Source: JAJDAH01 sp964487605
GTDB taxonomy: Bacteria > Myxococcota_A > Polyangia > Polyangiales > Polyangiaceae
Direction of reading: 5' to 3'
Length of the DNA: 64,000 bases
Assembly (NCBI GenBank): GCA_964487605.1
Contig: CAZARU010000010.1
Location: forward strand, 33,529 to 97,528
Shown: positions 10,821-21,756 of the stretch, one piece after another
Position numbering within the stretch: the first letter of the stretch is position 1
Layout: each line of letters begins with the position of its first letter
Notes under the pieces: model-generated
The model's input: the letters and a program-made list of their open reading frames with translations, nothing else
Databases searched by the model: none
Told to the model about the DNA's origin: nothing
Position numbers and translations under genes: made by a program

Positions 10821-11846
10821 ATGGGAACGAAGATCGGCATCAACGGTTTCGGTCGCATCGGGCGCTGCATCGTGCGCGCGCTCTACGAGCGAAAGGTCGG
10901 TGATCTCGAGCTCGTCGGCATCAACGACCTCACCGACCCCGGGACGCTCGCGCACCTGCTGAGGTACGACTCGATCCATCGCGGGTTCACCGCAGCCTCG
11001 GTCTCCGCGACGGAGAAGTCGATCCGCATCGGAAACGACACGGTCGGCGTCTCGGCGATCACCGATCCGAAGGCCCTGCCATGGAAGGAACTCGGGGCGG
11101 ACATCGTGCTCGAGTGCACGGGCCTCTTCACGGACAAGAGCAAAGCGGCAGGGCACCTCTCGGCGGGCGCCAAGAAGGTGATCATCAGCGCGCCGGCCAA
11201 GGACCACGACGTGACCGTCGTCATGGGCGTCAATCACGAGCAGTACGACCCCGCAAAGCACGACGTCATCTCCAACGGATCGTGCACCACCAACTGCCTG
11301 GCGCCCGTCGCCAAGGTCCTGCTCGATAATTTCGGCGTCGAACGCGGGCTCATGACCACGGTGCACGCGTACACGAACGATCAGCACCTCCTCGACCTGC
11401 CGCACAAGAAGGGTGACCTGCGCCGCGCCCGAGCCGCCGCGGTGAACATGGTCCCCTCGAGCACGGGTGCGGCGAAGGCCCTCCGGGAGGTGATCCCCGA
11501 GCTGGCGGGGAAGTTCGACGGCCTCGCCATTCGCGTTCCGACCATCGACGTTTCCCTCGTCGATCTCACCGTCACCACCACGAAGCCCGTGACCGCCGAG
11601 GCCGTGAACGCTGCGATGAAGAAGGCCGCCGACGCCGGTCCGCTCGCGGGCATCCTGCACTACGTGGACGAGGAGCTCGTCTCGAGCGACTTCATCGGTC
11701 ACCCTGGGTCGAGCATCTTCGACGCGACCATGACGAAGGCCCTCGGAGACGACCTCGTGAAGGTCTTCTCCTGGTACGACAACGAGTGGGGCTTCGCGAA
11801 CCGCATGGTGGACCTGGCGCTGCTGATCGCGAAGAAAGGCGTCTGA
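10821..11846 (+). CDS. gap: type I glyceraldehyde-3-phosphate dehydrogenase
   Basis: NAD-dependent oxidation and phosphorylation of glyceraldehyde-3-phosphate in glycolysis. The 341 residues begin MGTKIGINGFGRIGR (nucleotide fold), and the catalytic Cys is in SNGSCTTNCLAPVAK with the catalytic His in TVHAYTNDQ. The end, SWYDNEWGFANRMVDL, is typical. The start ATG 10821 has GGAGG nine bases upstream; a frame opening at 10347 is not coding. First gene of gap-pgk-tpiA-secG, all closely spaced. Confidence 0.97.
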   Translation: MGTKIGINGFGRIGRCIVRALYERKVGDLELVGINDLTDPGTLAHLLRYDSIHRGFTAASVSATEKSIRIGNDTVGVSAITDPKALPWKELGADIVLECTGLFTDKSKAAGHLSAGAKKVIISAPAKDHDVTVVMGVNHEQYDPAKHDVISNGSCTTNCLAPVAKVLLDNFGVERGLMTTVHAYTNDQHLLDLPHKKGDLRRARAAAVNMVPSSTGAAKALREVIPELAGKFDGLAIRVPTIDVSLVDLTVTTTKPVTAEAVNAAMKKAADAGPLAGILHYVDEELVSSDFIGHPGSSIFDATMTKALGDDLVKVFSWYDNEWGFANRMVDLALLIAKKGV

Positions 11847-11859
11847 TCGAGCCCTCGAG

Positions 11860-13071
11860 ATGACGAGCCTACTGGAAGGTATCCGGTCCCTCGAAGATCT
11901 GGATCTGGAGAACGCGCGGGTCCTCGTCCGCGTGGACTTCAACGTCCCCTTCGACGCGGCCACGGGGGAGATCGCCGACGTCGAGCGCATCCGGTCGTGC
12001 ATCCCGACCATCGCCCACGTGATGGAGCACGGGGGCCAGCCCATCCTGGCGTCCCACCTGGGCAGACCGAAGGGAAAGCCGAGCGAGAAGTTCAGCCTGG
12101 AGCGCTGCGGCGCCAAGCTCTCGGAGCTGGCCGGCTGGGACGTGCTGCTGCCGGACGATTGCCTGGGGGACGCGGCCAGGAAGGCGATCCAGGACGCGCG
12201 GTCGGGCCAGGTCGTGCTGCTCGAGAACCTGCGGTTCCACCCGGAAGAAGAGGCCGACGACGAGACCTTCGCCAGAGCGCTCGCTGCCTACTGCGACGCG
12301 TACGTCAACGACGCCTTCGGCGCGGCGCATCGCGCCCACGCGTCGGTCCACGCGCTGCCGCGCATGATGAACGCCCGCGCCATGGGATACCTGCTGCGGA
12401 ACGAGATCGAGTCTCTCGGCCGTCTCGTCAGCGCGCCCGAGCGCCCGTTCGTCGCCGTTCTCGGCGGGGCCAAGGTGACGGACAAGCTGGGCGTCATCGA
12501 AGCCCTGCTCGATCGCTGCGACGCGCTGTGCATCGGCGGCGCCATGGCGAACACGCTGCTCGCCGCGGAAGGTCGGGACCTCCGCGCCAGCAGGATCGAG
12601 AAGGACTGGCTCGCGGGCGGCCGGACGCTCCTCGCGAAGGCGCGGAGCCGAGGCATAGACCTGCTCCTGCCCACCGACGTCGTCGCAGCGACGGCGCTCG
12701 ACGCCTCGACCGGTACGACCCATCGCGTCGGCGCACTGCCCGAGGGGCTGATGGCCCTCGACATCGGCCCGGACACCGTCGAGCGGTTCACCGCGCGCAT
12801 CGCCGGCGCCAAGACCGTCTTCTGGAACGGTCCCATGGGCCTGTTCGAGCAGGACGCGTTCTCCGGCGGCACGGCGGCGCTCGCGCGCGCGGTCGCGGCG
12901 TGCGGCGGCTTCACCGTGGTGGGCGGCGGAGACAGCGCCGCGGCCGTTCGCCGGCTCACACCGGACCTGGTGACGGCGTTCGGCCACGTCTCCACCGGTG
13001 GCGGTGCCGCGCTCGAACTCCTCGAGGGCAAGAAGCTGCCGGGCATCGAGGCGCTGCGCATCGCGCAGTAG
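11860..13071 (+). CDS. pgk: phosphoglycerate kinase
   Basis: Transfers phosphate from 1,3-bisphosphoglycerate to ADP. The 403 residues show RVDFNVPFD near residue 27, SHLGRPKG, the hinge region AVLGGAKVTDKLGV and the nucleotide-binding VGGGDSAAAVRR near the end. It follows gap by 13 bases and precedes tpiA by 25, so the three are very likely co-transcribed. Full length, no oddity seen. Confidence 0.97.
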   Translation: MTSLLEGIRSLEDLDLENARVLVRVDFNVPFDAATGEIADVERIRSCIPTIAHVMEHGGQPILASHLGRPKGKPSEKFSLERCGAKLSELAGWDVLLPDDCLGDAARKAIQDARSGQVVLLENLRFHPEEEADDETFARALAAYCDAYVNDAFGAAHRAHASVHALPRMMNARAMGYLLRNEIESLGRLVSAPERPFVAVLGGAKVTDKLGVIEALLDRCDALCIGGAMANTLLAAEGRDLRASRIEKDWLAGGRTLLAKARSRGIDLLLPTDVVAATALDASTGTTHRVGALPEGLMALDIGPDTVERFTARIAGAKTVFWNGPMGLFEQDAFSGGTAALARAVAACGGFTVVGGGDSAAAVRRLTPDLVTAFGHVSTGGGAALELLEGKKLPGIEALRIAQ

Positions 13072-13096
13072 CCCGAGGAGCGGAGGGTACGCGAAC

Positions 13097-13858
13097 GTGA
13101 ATCGCCAACAGCTCATCGCCGGAAACTGGAAGATGCACCACGGCGGTCCCTCGGGCTGCCAGCTCGCCGCCGACCTGGTGCGCGCCTGCGGTGATCTCGC
13201 GACCGTGGACGTGGTGGTGGCGCCGCCCTACACGGCGCTCGCCGCCGTCGCCCACGAGCTCGAGGGCTCGCGCATCGAGGTCGCCGCACAGAACGTGCAC
13301 CAGGACTCCCAGGGCGCGTTCACCGGGGAAGTGAGCGCCGCCATGCTCGTGGACTGCGGCTGCCGGTGGGTCATCATCGGCCACAGCGAGCGGCGCCAGC
13401 TCTTCGGTGAAACCGACGAAGCCGTCGCCAGGAAGGTACGGGCCGCCATGGACGCCCAGCTTCGCCCCATCGTCTGCGTGGGCGAAACGCTCTTCGAGCG
13501 CGAGGCGGGGAACACCCTCTCGGTCGTCGAGCGCCAGGTGAGCGCCTTCGCCGCGCTGCTGGCGAGCCGCGTGGGCTTCGCGGCCGTGGCGTACGAGCCG
13601 GTATGGGCCATCGGCACCGGCAAGGTCGCAGGCCCGGAGCAGGCCCAGGAGGTTCACGCCGCGATCCGAGCCCAGCTGGCGAAAATCGACGGGCCACTGG
13701 CCGAGCAGACGCGAATCCTCTATGGAGGCAGCGTCAAGCCGGACAACGCTGCCGGCTTGCTCTCGTGTCCGGACGTCGACGGCGCGCTCGTCGGGGGCGC
13801 GTCCCTCGACGCCGACTCCTTCGTGAAGATAGTCCACGCCGCCCCTTCCCGCCCCTGA
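13097..13858 (+). CDS. tpiA: triosephosphate isomerase
   Basis: Interconverts dihydroxyacetone phosphate and glyceraldehyde-3-phosphate. 253 residues: the start has AGNWKMH, the catalytic His is in IIGHSERRQLFGE, the catalytic Glu in AYEPVWAIGTGK, and the phosphate loop is near ILYGGSVKPDNA. The start is the GTG at 13097 (VNRQQLIAGNWKM), which puts GNWKM at the normal place and has GGAG about 10-15 bases upstream; the longer in-frame opening overlaps pgk. The stop is four bases before secG. Confidence 0.96.
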   Translation: MNRQQLIAGNWKMHHGGPSGCQLAADLVRACGDLATVDVVVAPPYTALAAVAHELEGSRIEVAAQNVHQDSQGAFTGEVSAAMLVDCGCRWVIIGHSERRQLFGETDEAVARKVRAAMDAQLRPIVCVGETLFEREAGNTLSVVERQVSAFAALLASRVGFAAVAYEPVWAIGTGKVAGPEQAQEVHAAIRAQLAKIDGPLAEQTRILYGGSVKPDNAAGLLSCPDVDGALVGGASLDADSFVKIVHAAPSRP

Positions 13859-13862
13859 AGCC

Positions 13863-14183
13863 ATGCTCGAGATCATCCACACCCCGCTCATCGTCGTGCA
13901 CGTCATCGCGTGCGTGTTCCTGACCCTGGTGGTCCTCTTGCAGCCGGGGCGCGGTGGCGGGCTCGGCGCCCTCGGCGGCGCCGGGGCCCAGCAGGTGTTC
14001 GGCGGGCGCGGCGCCGGCAACGCACTGACGAAGGCGTCGTGGATCACGGCGGCCATCTTCTTCGCCACCAGCATGACGCTCGCGTACATGTCGTCGTCGG
14101 TGGACGACACGCTCGCGAAGCGCTCACCCGCCGTGGAGCCCGCCGAGCCACCCGGCGGCGCCTCGGACTCCGAGAAGAAGTAG
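13863..14183 (+). CDS. secG: preprotein translocase subunit SecG
   Basis: A small inner-membrane part of the SecYEG export channel. 106 residues with two hydrophobic segments: VHVIACVFLTLVVLLQ near residues 12-27 and ITAAIFFATSMTLAYM near 60-75, separated by the typical Gly-rich loop (GRGGGLGALGG...QQVFGGRGAGNALTK). The charged C-terminal tail is normal. It directly follows tpiA; the tpiA-secG order is common in bacteria. Confidence 0.93.
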   Translation: MLEIIHTPLIVVHVIACVFLTLVVLLQPGRGGGLGALGGAGAQQVFGGRGAGNALTKASWITAAIFFATSMTLAYMSSSVDDTLAKRSPAVEPAEPPGGASDSEKK

Positions 14184-14192
14184 CTCGCAGGC

Positions 14193-15668
14193 TTGGCCGC
14201 GGGGGAAGCCGACCTCGAGGCGAAGAGCCGCCACCGCGACGCCCTGGTCGTCGGCGCGGCGAAGGTCGGCGCGCTGGCCCTGGTCGCCTACGGCGGCTTC
14301 ACCGCGCTTTCCGACGACGACTACGCGCGCATCGTCATCTCCCAGCGCTTCGCAGCAACGCCCGCGTGGGATCCGACCGGCACCACCTGGCTCCCGCTGC
14401 CCTTCTGGCTCGACGGGACCCTCATGGCGGTGTTCGGCACGTCCGTGGGCGTGGCGCGCGCCAGCACGGCGATCCTCGGCGTCGTCTCCGCACTCCTGGT
14501 TCTGGTCGCCGCCCGCCTCGTGGGCGTGCCGCGCTACGGCGCGGTGGTCGGCGCGCTCGTCGCGTGCGTCATCCCGTACGCGGTGTGGCTCGGACTCGCG
14601 ACCGTCCCCGACGGCTGGACCGCCGCGCTCGTGCTGGTGGGCGCGGCGTCGTCCGCGTCGCACCGGACGCGGCACCGCGCGATCGGCGCGAGCGCCCTGC
14701 TCGCGGCGACGCTCTGCCGCTACGAAGCCTGGCCAGCGGCTGCCGCTTTCGCCGCCGTGTGCGCCTGGGACGCCGTCCGGACGCGGAGAACGGCACTGGC
14801 GGGCGCGGCGGTCGGCGCACTCGCGGGCGGCGTCGGCTGGTCGCTCCACGGCGCCGCGCACCACGACGGCCCATGGTTCTTCCTGTCACGCGTCGCGGAG
14901 TATCGGCGCGCCGTGGGTGGCGCGTCTTCGCCGGCGGCGACGGACGCCCTCTGGTATCCCCTGGCGTTCCTTCGCGCCGAGCCCGAGCTCGCAGGGTTCC
15001 TGCTCGTGGCGCTCGCCTGGGCCGCGCGCGCGGGGGTCGGTGCGGAGCTGCGCGCTCACGCGCGCCCCGCCCTGGTCATCGGCTCGATGGTCGTCACGCT
15101 CTCGATCTCGGCCGCGCTGGGCGGCGCGCCGACGCATCACAACGAGCGCACGCTCCTCGCCGCGTGGCTGCTGGCCGCAGTGGTGGCGGGGCACGCCGTC
15201 TTCGCCGTATGGCGCACGTCCGCTCGCCGCGGGCAGCTCCTGTTCGCAGGCGCGCTGGTCACCGTCGTCGTCCTGGGAGCGACCGTCCTGCGCCCCTGGT
15301 ACGCCCGTCGCGACGCCTTCGTCGATCGCCGCGCCGAGATCGCCATCGGCAGCCGGGCTCGCGAGCTCGCCAGCGACGCCGATCGGCTCCTCGTGGACAC
15401 CGCCGACTTCGGGTTCCACGCGGTCATGGCAGGCTTCGGGCACCCCTCGCGCGCAACCGCCCTGGACGAGCGCGACCCCCGCCGGCCGGCGCGCGACGAC
15501 CCGTTCCGCAGCGAGGAAGCGCTCCGCGCTCGCGCAGCGGACGCCCGAGCCGCGCTGCTGGTCGCGCGCGCAGAACACGCCTCGATGGCGGCGCGCCTGG
15601 GCCCGGTCGAAGCTCGGAACGATCGCTTCGTCCTGGTCCGCATCCGCCCGGACGCCCGAGGCCGTTGA
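14193..15668 (+). CDS. multi-pass membrane protein, glycosyltransferase family 39-like
   Basis: 491 residues starting at a TTG at 14193, nine bases after secG. About nine to eleven hydrophobic segments follow an N-terminal loop containing SDDDYARIVISQRF; an acidic pair in the first outer loop followed by a WLPLPFWLDG segment is typical of GT-C enzymes (PMT/ArnT type) that move sugars from polyprenyl-phosphate donors. The C-terminal 120 residues look soluble. Acceptor and sugar are unknown. TTG is a weak start; no better one is visible without losing the DDD loop. Confidence 0.7.
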   Translation: MAAGEADLEAKSRHRDALVVGAAKVGALALVAYGGFTALSDDDYARIVISQRFAATPAWDPTGTTWLPLPFWLDGTLMAVFGTSVGVARASTAILGVVSALLVLVAARLVGVPRYGAVVGALVACVIPYAVWLGLATVPDGWTAALVLVGAASSASHRTRHRAIGASALLAATLCRYEAWPAAAAFAAVCAWDAVRTRRTALAGAAVGALAGGVGWSLHGAAHHDGPWFFLSRVAEYRRAVGGASSPAATDALWYPLAFLRAEPELAGFLLVALAWAARAGVGAELRAHARPALVIGSMVVTLSISAALGGAPTHHNERTLLAAWLLAAVVAGHAVFAVWRTSARRGQLLFAGALVTVVVLGATVLRPWYARRDAFVDRRAEIAIGSRARELASDADRLLVDTADFGFHAVMAGFGHPSRATALDERDPRRPARDDPFRSEEALRARAADARAALLVARAEHASMAARLGPVEARNDRFVLVRIRPDARGR

Positions 15669-15807
15669 ACAACTCGCGGCCTGGCTCCGTCTCTCCCTGC
15701 GCCGCCGCGCCACCTCCGCGGCGCCCCCTCATCGTTCCGCGGGGGTTTCGGCCTCCTGGCCGGCGCGGTTCGACAAGCCCCGGAAATCGATACAGGATCC
15801 CCGCCCC

Positions 15808-16812
15808 ATGAAGCTCAAGCACCTCGTCGCCTCGATCGTCGCCGGTGTCGCCGGTCTCTCCTTCGCACCTGATGCTTCCGCCGAGAGCACCCTCCGGGTC
15901 GCCACGCTGGCGCCGAAGAACTCCGCGTGGGGGAAGGTCTTCCGCGTGTGGGAGAAGGCCGTCGAGAAGAAGAGCGAAGGGAAGCTCACGCTGAAGGTCT
16001 ACTACAACGCCGTCCAGGGCAACGAAGACGCCATGGTCGGCAAGATGAAGACCGGCCAGCTCGACGGCGCCGCGCTCACCTCGGTCGGTCTCTCTTCCAT
16101 CCACAAGGACGTGCTGGTGCTGTCCCTGCCGGGTGTGGCCGACAGCTGGAGCAATCTCGACAAGGTGCGCAAGGCCATCGGCGCCGACGTGACCAAGACC
16201 TTCGAGGCCGAGGGCTTCAAGATCTTCGCCTGGGGCGACGTGGGCCTGGTCCGCCAGATGAGCCGCGGCTTCGCCGTGAAGCGCCCCGACGACCTCAAGG
16301 GCAAGCGCCCGATGGTGTGGCGCAACGAGCCGCTCGGCCCCATCGTCTACTCGCTGATCCCCGAGGTCGTCCCGATTCCCAAGAGCGTCACCGAGGTGCT
16401 GCCCGCGCTCCGGGCGAGGGAGGTCGACGTCATCAACGCACCCGCGCTGGCCGCGGAGCAGCTGCAGTGGATCCCGTACCTGGACCACGTGAGCTCTCAG
16501 GTGAGCACCTGCGCCATCGGCGCGACGGTGTTCCGCCAGAAGGCGCTCGACGGCATCCCCGCCGACGTCCGCGAAGGCTTCTTCAAGATCCAGGAGAAGA
16601 TGTCGAGCACCAACAGCGACCGGATCCGCAAGCTCGACCAGACCGCCTACGAGCGCCTGGCCAAGAAGATGAAGGTCGTGGATCTCAGCGAGTCGGACCG
16701 CAAGGAGTGGGAGGTGCTCCTGCGCAAGGCCGTCAAGCGCCTGTCCCAGGGCACCTACGACCGCGAGCTGGTCAAGCGCGCCGTCAAGGCCGTCGGACGC
16801 GAGCTGGACTGA
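15808..16812 (+). CDS. TRAP transporter solute-binding protein, DctP type (orphan)
   Basis: A secreted periplasmic binding protein of 334 residues. The signal peptide is MKLKHLVASIVAGVAGLSFA with cleavage probably after ASA near residue 25. The mature part shows the DctP family pattern: LRVATLAPKNSAWGKVF, a GNEDAMVGKMKTGQLDGAALT block and the RREVDVINAP-like helix (LRAREVDVINAP). No DctQ or DctM membrane subunits are near, so the partner is elsewhere or this is a receptor. The start ATG 15808 follows a 139-base gap in which I see no clear promoter. Confidence 0.88.
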   Translation: MKLKHLVASIVAGVAGLSFAPDASAESTLRVATLAPKNSAWGKVFRVWEKAVEKKSEGKLTLKVYYNAVQGNEDAMVGKMKTGQLDGAALTSVGLSSIHKDVLVLSLPGVADSWSNLDKVRKAIGADVTKTFEAEGFKIFAWGDVGLVRQMSRGFAVKRPDDLKGKRPMVWRNEPLGPIVYSLIPEVVPIPKSVTEVLPALRAREVDVINAPALAAEQLQWIPYLDHVSSQVSTCAIGATVFRQKALDGIPADVREGFFKIQEKMSSTNSDRIRKLDQTAYERLAKKMKVVDLSESDRKEWEVLLRKAVKRLSQGTYDRELVKRAVKAVGRELD

Positions 16813-16830
16813 GCCCGCCCGGAGGGGGAG

Positions 16831-16849
16831 CGCGGCTTTCTCGGCCGCG
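16831..16849. other. stem-loop after TRAP binding protein gene
   Basis: CGCGGC (16831-16836), a 7-base loop, GCCGCG (16844-16849). No T-run follows, so terminator function is doubtful; it lies 19 bases after the stop. Confidence 0.3.
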
Positions 16850-16876
16850 GGGGAGCAGGGGACCTACCATGCGCCC

Positions 16877-17164
16877 GTGCTCGGCAAGGCGGCCCGCAGG
16901 ATCGTCGACGTCGTGGTCGTGCTCTTCGCGCTCTACGCCTTCGTCTTCGTCCCGCTCGGCTCGAAGACGGCGCTCGGGCACGTGAAGGCCATCTTCACCA
17001 CGGACCCCGCGCGCGAGGCGGGGCAGGAGGCCGAGGGCGCCGCCGCACGCCTCTGGCGCGCGCTTCGAGGCGGAGGGAGCCCGGGCCCGAGCAACGCGCT
17101 GATTCACGCCGAGCCCGCCGCGGACCCCGATCCGGCGCGCGCGGACGCGAGCGTTCCCCACTGA
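16877..17164 (+). CDS. small single-pass membrane protein, unknown function
   Basis: 95 residues from a GTG at 16877 (VLGKAARRIVDVVVV). One hydrophobic segment lies at about residues 9-28 (VDVVVVLFALYAFVFVPLG), then a basic/amphipathic stretch and an acidic, Pro/Ala-rich tail. It follows the TRAP protein gene by 64 bases and converges with the next lipoprotein gene with a 3-base gap. I do not recognise a family. Confidence 0.55.
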   Translation: MLGKAARRIVDVVVVLFALYAFVFVPLGSKTALGHVKAIFTTDPAREAGQEAEGAAARLWRALRGGGSPGPSNALIHAEPAADPDPARADASVPH

Positions 17165-17167
17165 CGC

Positions 17168-18570
17168 TCAGGGAAGCTTCACGCCGTGGACGACCATGGG
17201 GCGGCCGAGCGACCCTGCGGAGGGGTCCGTGTCGGTGATGACGAAGACCGTCGTGCCGGACGGCGTCGCCGTGGTCGTGAACGTGCACGAGTCCGTCAAG
17301 GCCAGAAACGGGGTCGGGACGTTCAAGCCAACCGCGTCGGCCGGTGCGCGGTTGTGCACGACCGAGAACGTGGCGGCCACCGGTGACGAACCCGGCAGCA
17401 TGCCGCTCGTCGCCAGCAGGCGATCCATCTGGTTGACGCCGTTGGTGCTCCCGAGCACGACCACCGTCCCACCGGCGCGAGAGAAAGCGTCGAGCGTCGC
17501 CGCCCACTGCGTGCCCAGCATCGCGAGCGTGCCGGCCGGGGCGTTCGGCTGGTCGTAGACGAGGAACACCTCGAAGTCGATCACGTTGAGCTGCGCGATC
17601 ACCGCCGCGGAACTGGTCGTGTCGGTGAGCGTGAACGTGCGCCCCTTCTCCTGGGCGGCGAAGCCGAGCGCCTGCTTCACGCGCGCCTCGTTCGCGTTGC
17701 TCGAGTGACCCTCGTACGCGAGGATGCGGACGCTCGCGCGGGGCGAGAGGAACACCGCGTTCGCCAGCAAGGTGGTCTGAGGCGACGTCCGGACCGGCCG
17801 ATCGAAGTTCGTGCAGAACAGCACCTGATGCCCGACGGTCGCTCCCACGCACATGCCGCCCTGACACAGGCCCGTCGGGCAGGCGTTGAAGCACCGCCCG
17901 CAGTGGTTCGGATCGGTGTTCGTGTCCACGCACGAGCCGCCGCAGTCGACGAGCGGCGGCGTGCACAGCGGCACGCACTGGAACGAGCCGTCCACAGGCG
18001 AGCAGATCGGCGTCGCGGCCGTACAGCGCGTGAAGCAGTCTCCGCACGCGGAGGGCGTGATGAAGGGAGGAGCGCACCCGTCGACTACAGGGCCGTCCGG
18101 CGACGGGCCGTCGGTGACGGGGCCGTCGGTCGGCGGACCATCGCCCAGCGGTCCATCAGGGCTCGAACCGTCGCCGAGCGGTCCGTCCGCGGACGCGTCC
18201 ACGTCGGCGTCGGTATCGCCGTCGTCGAGCGAGCCGTCACCGGCATCACCGCCATCCGGGGGTGAAATCCCGTCCATCGGGCGATCGGGCTGCATGATGT
18301 CCGAAGCGCCGTCACCCGCTTCGCTCGCATCCGGCGGGACCACGGAGCCATCGCCTCCGCAGACGCCTCCCGCGCAGTCGACTCCCGGATCGCACGCGCT
18401 GTCGCAAGCCCCGCAATGATTGCGGTCCGTCGCAACGTCGATGCACTTCCCGTCGCACTCGACGAGCGGCGCCCGGCACTCGCCGCCGACGATACCCCCC
18501 GTGTCGCACGCCAGCGGCGCGACGAGCGCCGACAGCACGCCGACACCCAGGGCACGAAGGACGGACCACT

Positions 18571-18574
<4 letters not shown>
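17168..18574 (-). CDS. lipoprotein with Cys-rich modules and DGP repeats
   Basis: 468 residues. The start ATG 18574 overlaps the stop of the OmpA gene (ATGA). A signal peptide ends at LVAPLAC, a plausible lipobox. Near residues 32-65 there is a Cys-rich module (CDGKCIDVATDRNHCGAC), then an Asp/Gly/Pro/Ser-rich linker with repeated DGP units, then a second related module (CGGSCVDTNTDPNHCGRC) and a C-terminal domain that begins VLFCTNFDRPV and contains an ILAYEGHSSNANEARV stretch. Such Cys modules are frequent in Polyangia surface proteins. The C-terminal domain may be a Rossmann-like fold, but I cannot name it. Confidence 0.8.
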
Positions 18575-20043
<1,469 letters not shown>

Positions 20044-20146
20044 GCCCACGACGACTCTGCGTCATAACGGCACGGAGCACCAGCTTCGTAACCCCACCAA
20101 GCCTCAATTCCGCATCCACACGGCCACTTCCGCCGACCAAACCCGC

Positions 20147-20174
20147 TTGACTCCCCAACCCCCCCGGCTATCTT
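20147..20174 (+). promoter_or_regulatory. promoter of the initiator tRNA gene
   Basis: TTGACT (20147-20152), 16 bases, TATCTT (20169-20174). The tRNA begins six bases later at 20180, so transcription would start at or next to the mature 5' end. Confidence 0.7.
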
Positions 20175-20179
20175 CCGCC

Positions 20180-20253
<74 letters not shown>

Positions 20254-20345
20254 CCCTGAACTCCTCCGAATCGTTGCGCTCGCATTTTCGAACTCGATTC
20301 GGACCTACGTGCACCGGATCCAGGTTCGATGCTTCGCGAGCACCA

Positions 20346-20510
20346 ATGATGCGCGACGACCTTTCTTCACCGCAGAATGAAACGAAACTCGCCGACCTGC
20401 GCCGCGCTGTCGACGCCGGACTCGCAGAGCTCGATACCGGTCTCGGCGTGGACGTCTCGGTCGACGAGCTCGTGACCGAGGTGTTCGGCCCGATCGACTC
20501 GGCACCGTAG
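20346..20510 (+). pseudogene. ParD-like antitoxin C-terminal remnant
   Basis: The 54-codon frame contains NETKLADLRRAVDAGLAELD followed by a VSVDELVTEVF helix, closely resembling the end of ParD antitoxins. The N-terminal ribbon-helix-helix part expected before it is absent; upstream frame sequence is unlike ParD. It points toward the truncated ParE, which is on the other strand, so it is not the natural partner. I infer a rearrangement joint between them. Confidence 0.5.
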
Positions 20511-20776
20511 TCCGGGCGGGGCGCAACGCCGTTGGAGACCGCGCAGTGCGGCGCTAAGAACAAGACGTAGCTCCCCGCCTCGATACGCCACAGCCCAGGC
20601 CGAACGTGCTCGCGGAGACGGCCGATGCCCGGAATGTCGACGAGCCGCTGGCTGGCTTCCTCGAGCTGAGCAACGTACCGCACGGCATGAGCTTGGCCCC
20701 AGGCACGGATCGTGTACTCCGTGATGGAGTCCAGGTCCGCCAGCGCGCGGTTCGAGAAACGGAACGCCGCCACGAG

Positions 20777-20887
20777 CTAACGCGGCGGGGCGGGGAGACC
20801 GTGCCTGGCGCGAACCTCGGCGAATGGATCTCCGTCGAACACGCCGCTCGCATCGCCCTCGTCGATCGCAACTCGGAGGTTCGCCAT
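20777..20887 (-). pseudogene. second ParD-like antitoxin remnant, upstream of parE
   Basis: From ATG 20887 the frame reads MANLRVAIDEGDASGVFDGD and ends in FAEVRARHGLPAPPR, the usual C-terminus of a ParD antitoxin that wraps the ParE toxin. It ends three bases before the ParE start, the normal parD-parE arrangement. The DNA-binding N-terminal half is missing, so the pair is broken. 36 codons. Confidence 0.5.
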
Positions 20888-20997
20888 CTTGGCGTCGTAC
20901 CCAAGACTGCGCGGACGTGCCCACCGCCTACCCCCAACCGACGGCGATCGGCGCGAGCAGTCGCGCGAGCCCACCGGCCGCTCGAACGCGTGTGGAT

Positions 20998-21660
20998 TCA
21001 CCACTCCGGAATCCCGGCCCTTCGCAGCAGCGCAGCGAGGACGGCATGGTCGCTGACGCTCCGCGGATCGAGGTTCAGCACCGACATCAGCCCAGCAGTC
21101 GCGTCGGGTTCGGTGGTCCAGCCGGGGTAGAACAGTTCGCAGAACTGGGCGATGAGCGACGCCGGCCAGTCGACGTGGGTTTCCGGAAGATGGACGACCC
21201 AAGTGAAGGCGTAGCGGAGATCAGCACGGATGCGGCGCTCATCCACCGCATCTCCCACGTCGCCGCTCACGCTCGCAAGCACGCGGACGTCGACCGTCCG
21301 CTCGTCGTCGGAGCCGATCGCTTTCACACGCCGGGTGTCCATGACGCGCACGAGATCGATTTGTGACGGGAACGGAATCCGGGTGAGCTCGTATAGAAAG
21401 ACCGTGCCCCCGTCGGCGTCGACGAACGCGCCGGCGCGGCGCTCGCGCACCCCGACGCCATCCAGCGCGCAGCCGAAGAGCATGGCTGCGAGGGATTCGT
21501 GCGGGATGCGCCGGCAGTCGAGGGTTACGAAGCCGACGTGTGGTGAAACGCTGCCGCTACTTGCCTCGCATTGCTGGTGTCGCCTGTGAACAGCGCTGGA
21601 TGCTGCGTCCGGGCGGCGGTGTTCAGCCGCGCGAAGCTCCCGTACTCTCGTTGGTCAGAA
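20998..21660 (-). pseudogene. decayed sigma-54 activator (AAA+) domain
   Basis: The frame from 21483 to 20998 (161 residues from ATG) continues in-frame upstream as GFVTLDCRRIPHESLAAML, which matches the FVxLNCGAIPExLLESELFG segment of sigma-54 activators; ADGGTVFLYELTRIP corresponds to the Walker B region (DGGTLFLDEIGELP), and VDVRVLAS to VDVRVIAA. The GAFTGA loop is not recognisable. Just upstream, in another frame, LFTGDTSNARQVAAAFHH matches the Walker A region (LITGESGTGKELVARAIH) with the key Lys lost, and that frame stops at 21525-21527. So the gene is frameshifted and its active-site motifs are gone. The 3' open frame may still be transcribed. Confidence 0.55.
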
Positions 21661-21669
21661 AGCACCCGG

Positions 21670-21756
21670 TCAGCCTTCGATGCCGTACGATTCCTTCAGG
21701 AGAGCGAGGAGTAGTTCGCCGAGACGAACGACTGCGAACTCGTCGCTGCGACGCAT
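21670..21756 (-). CDS. 28-residue ORF, unknown
   Basis: ATG 21756 directly abuts the stop of the DUF2283 gene. The peptide MRRSDEFAVVRLGELLLALL ends KESYGIEG. It could be a remnant of the activator pseudogene's N-terminus or a small real peptide. No family recognised. Confidence 0.2.
   Translation of the reverse strand: MRRSDEFAVVRLGELLLALLKESYGIEG

Noticed and set aside
10539..12116. 525-codon minus-strand frame
   Set aside because: Antisense to gap and the start of pgk; no protein-like pattern.
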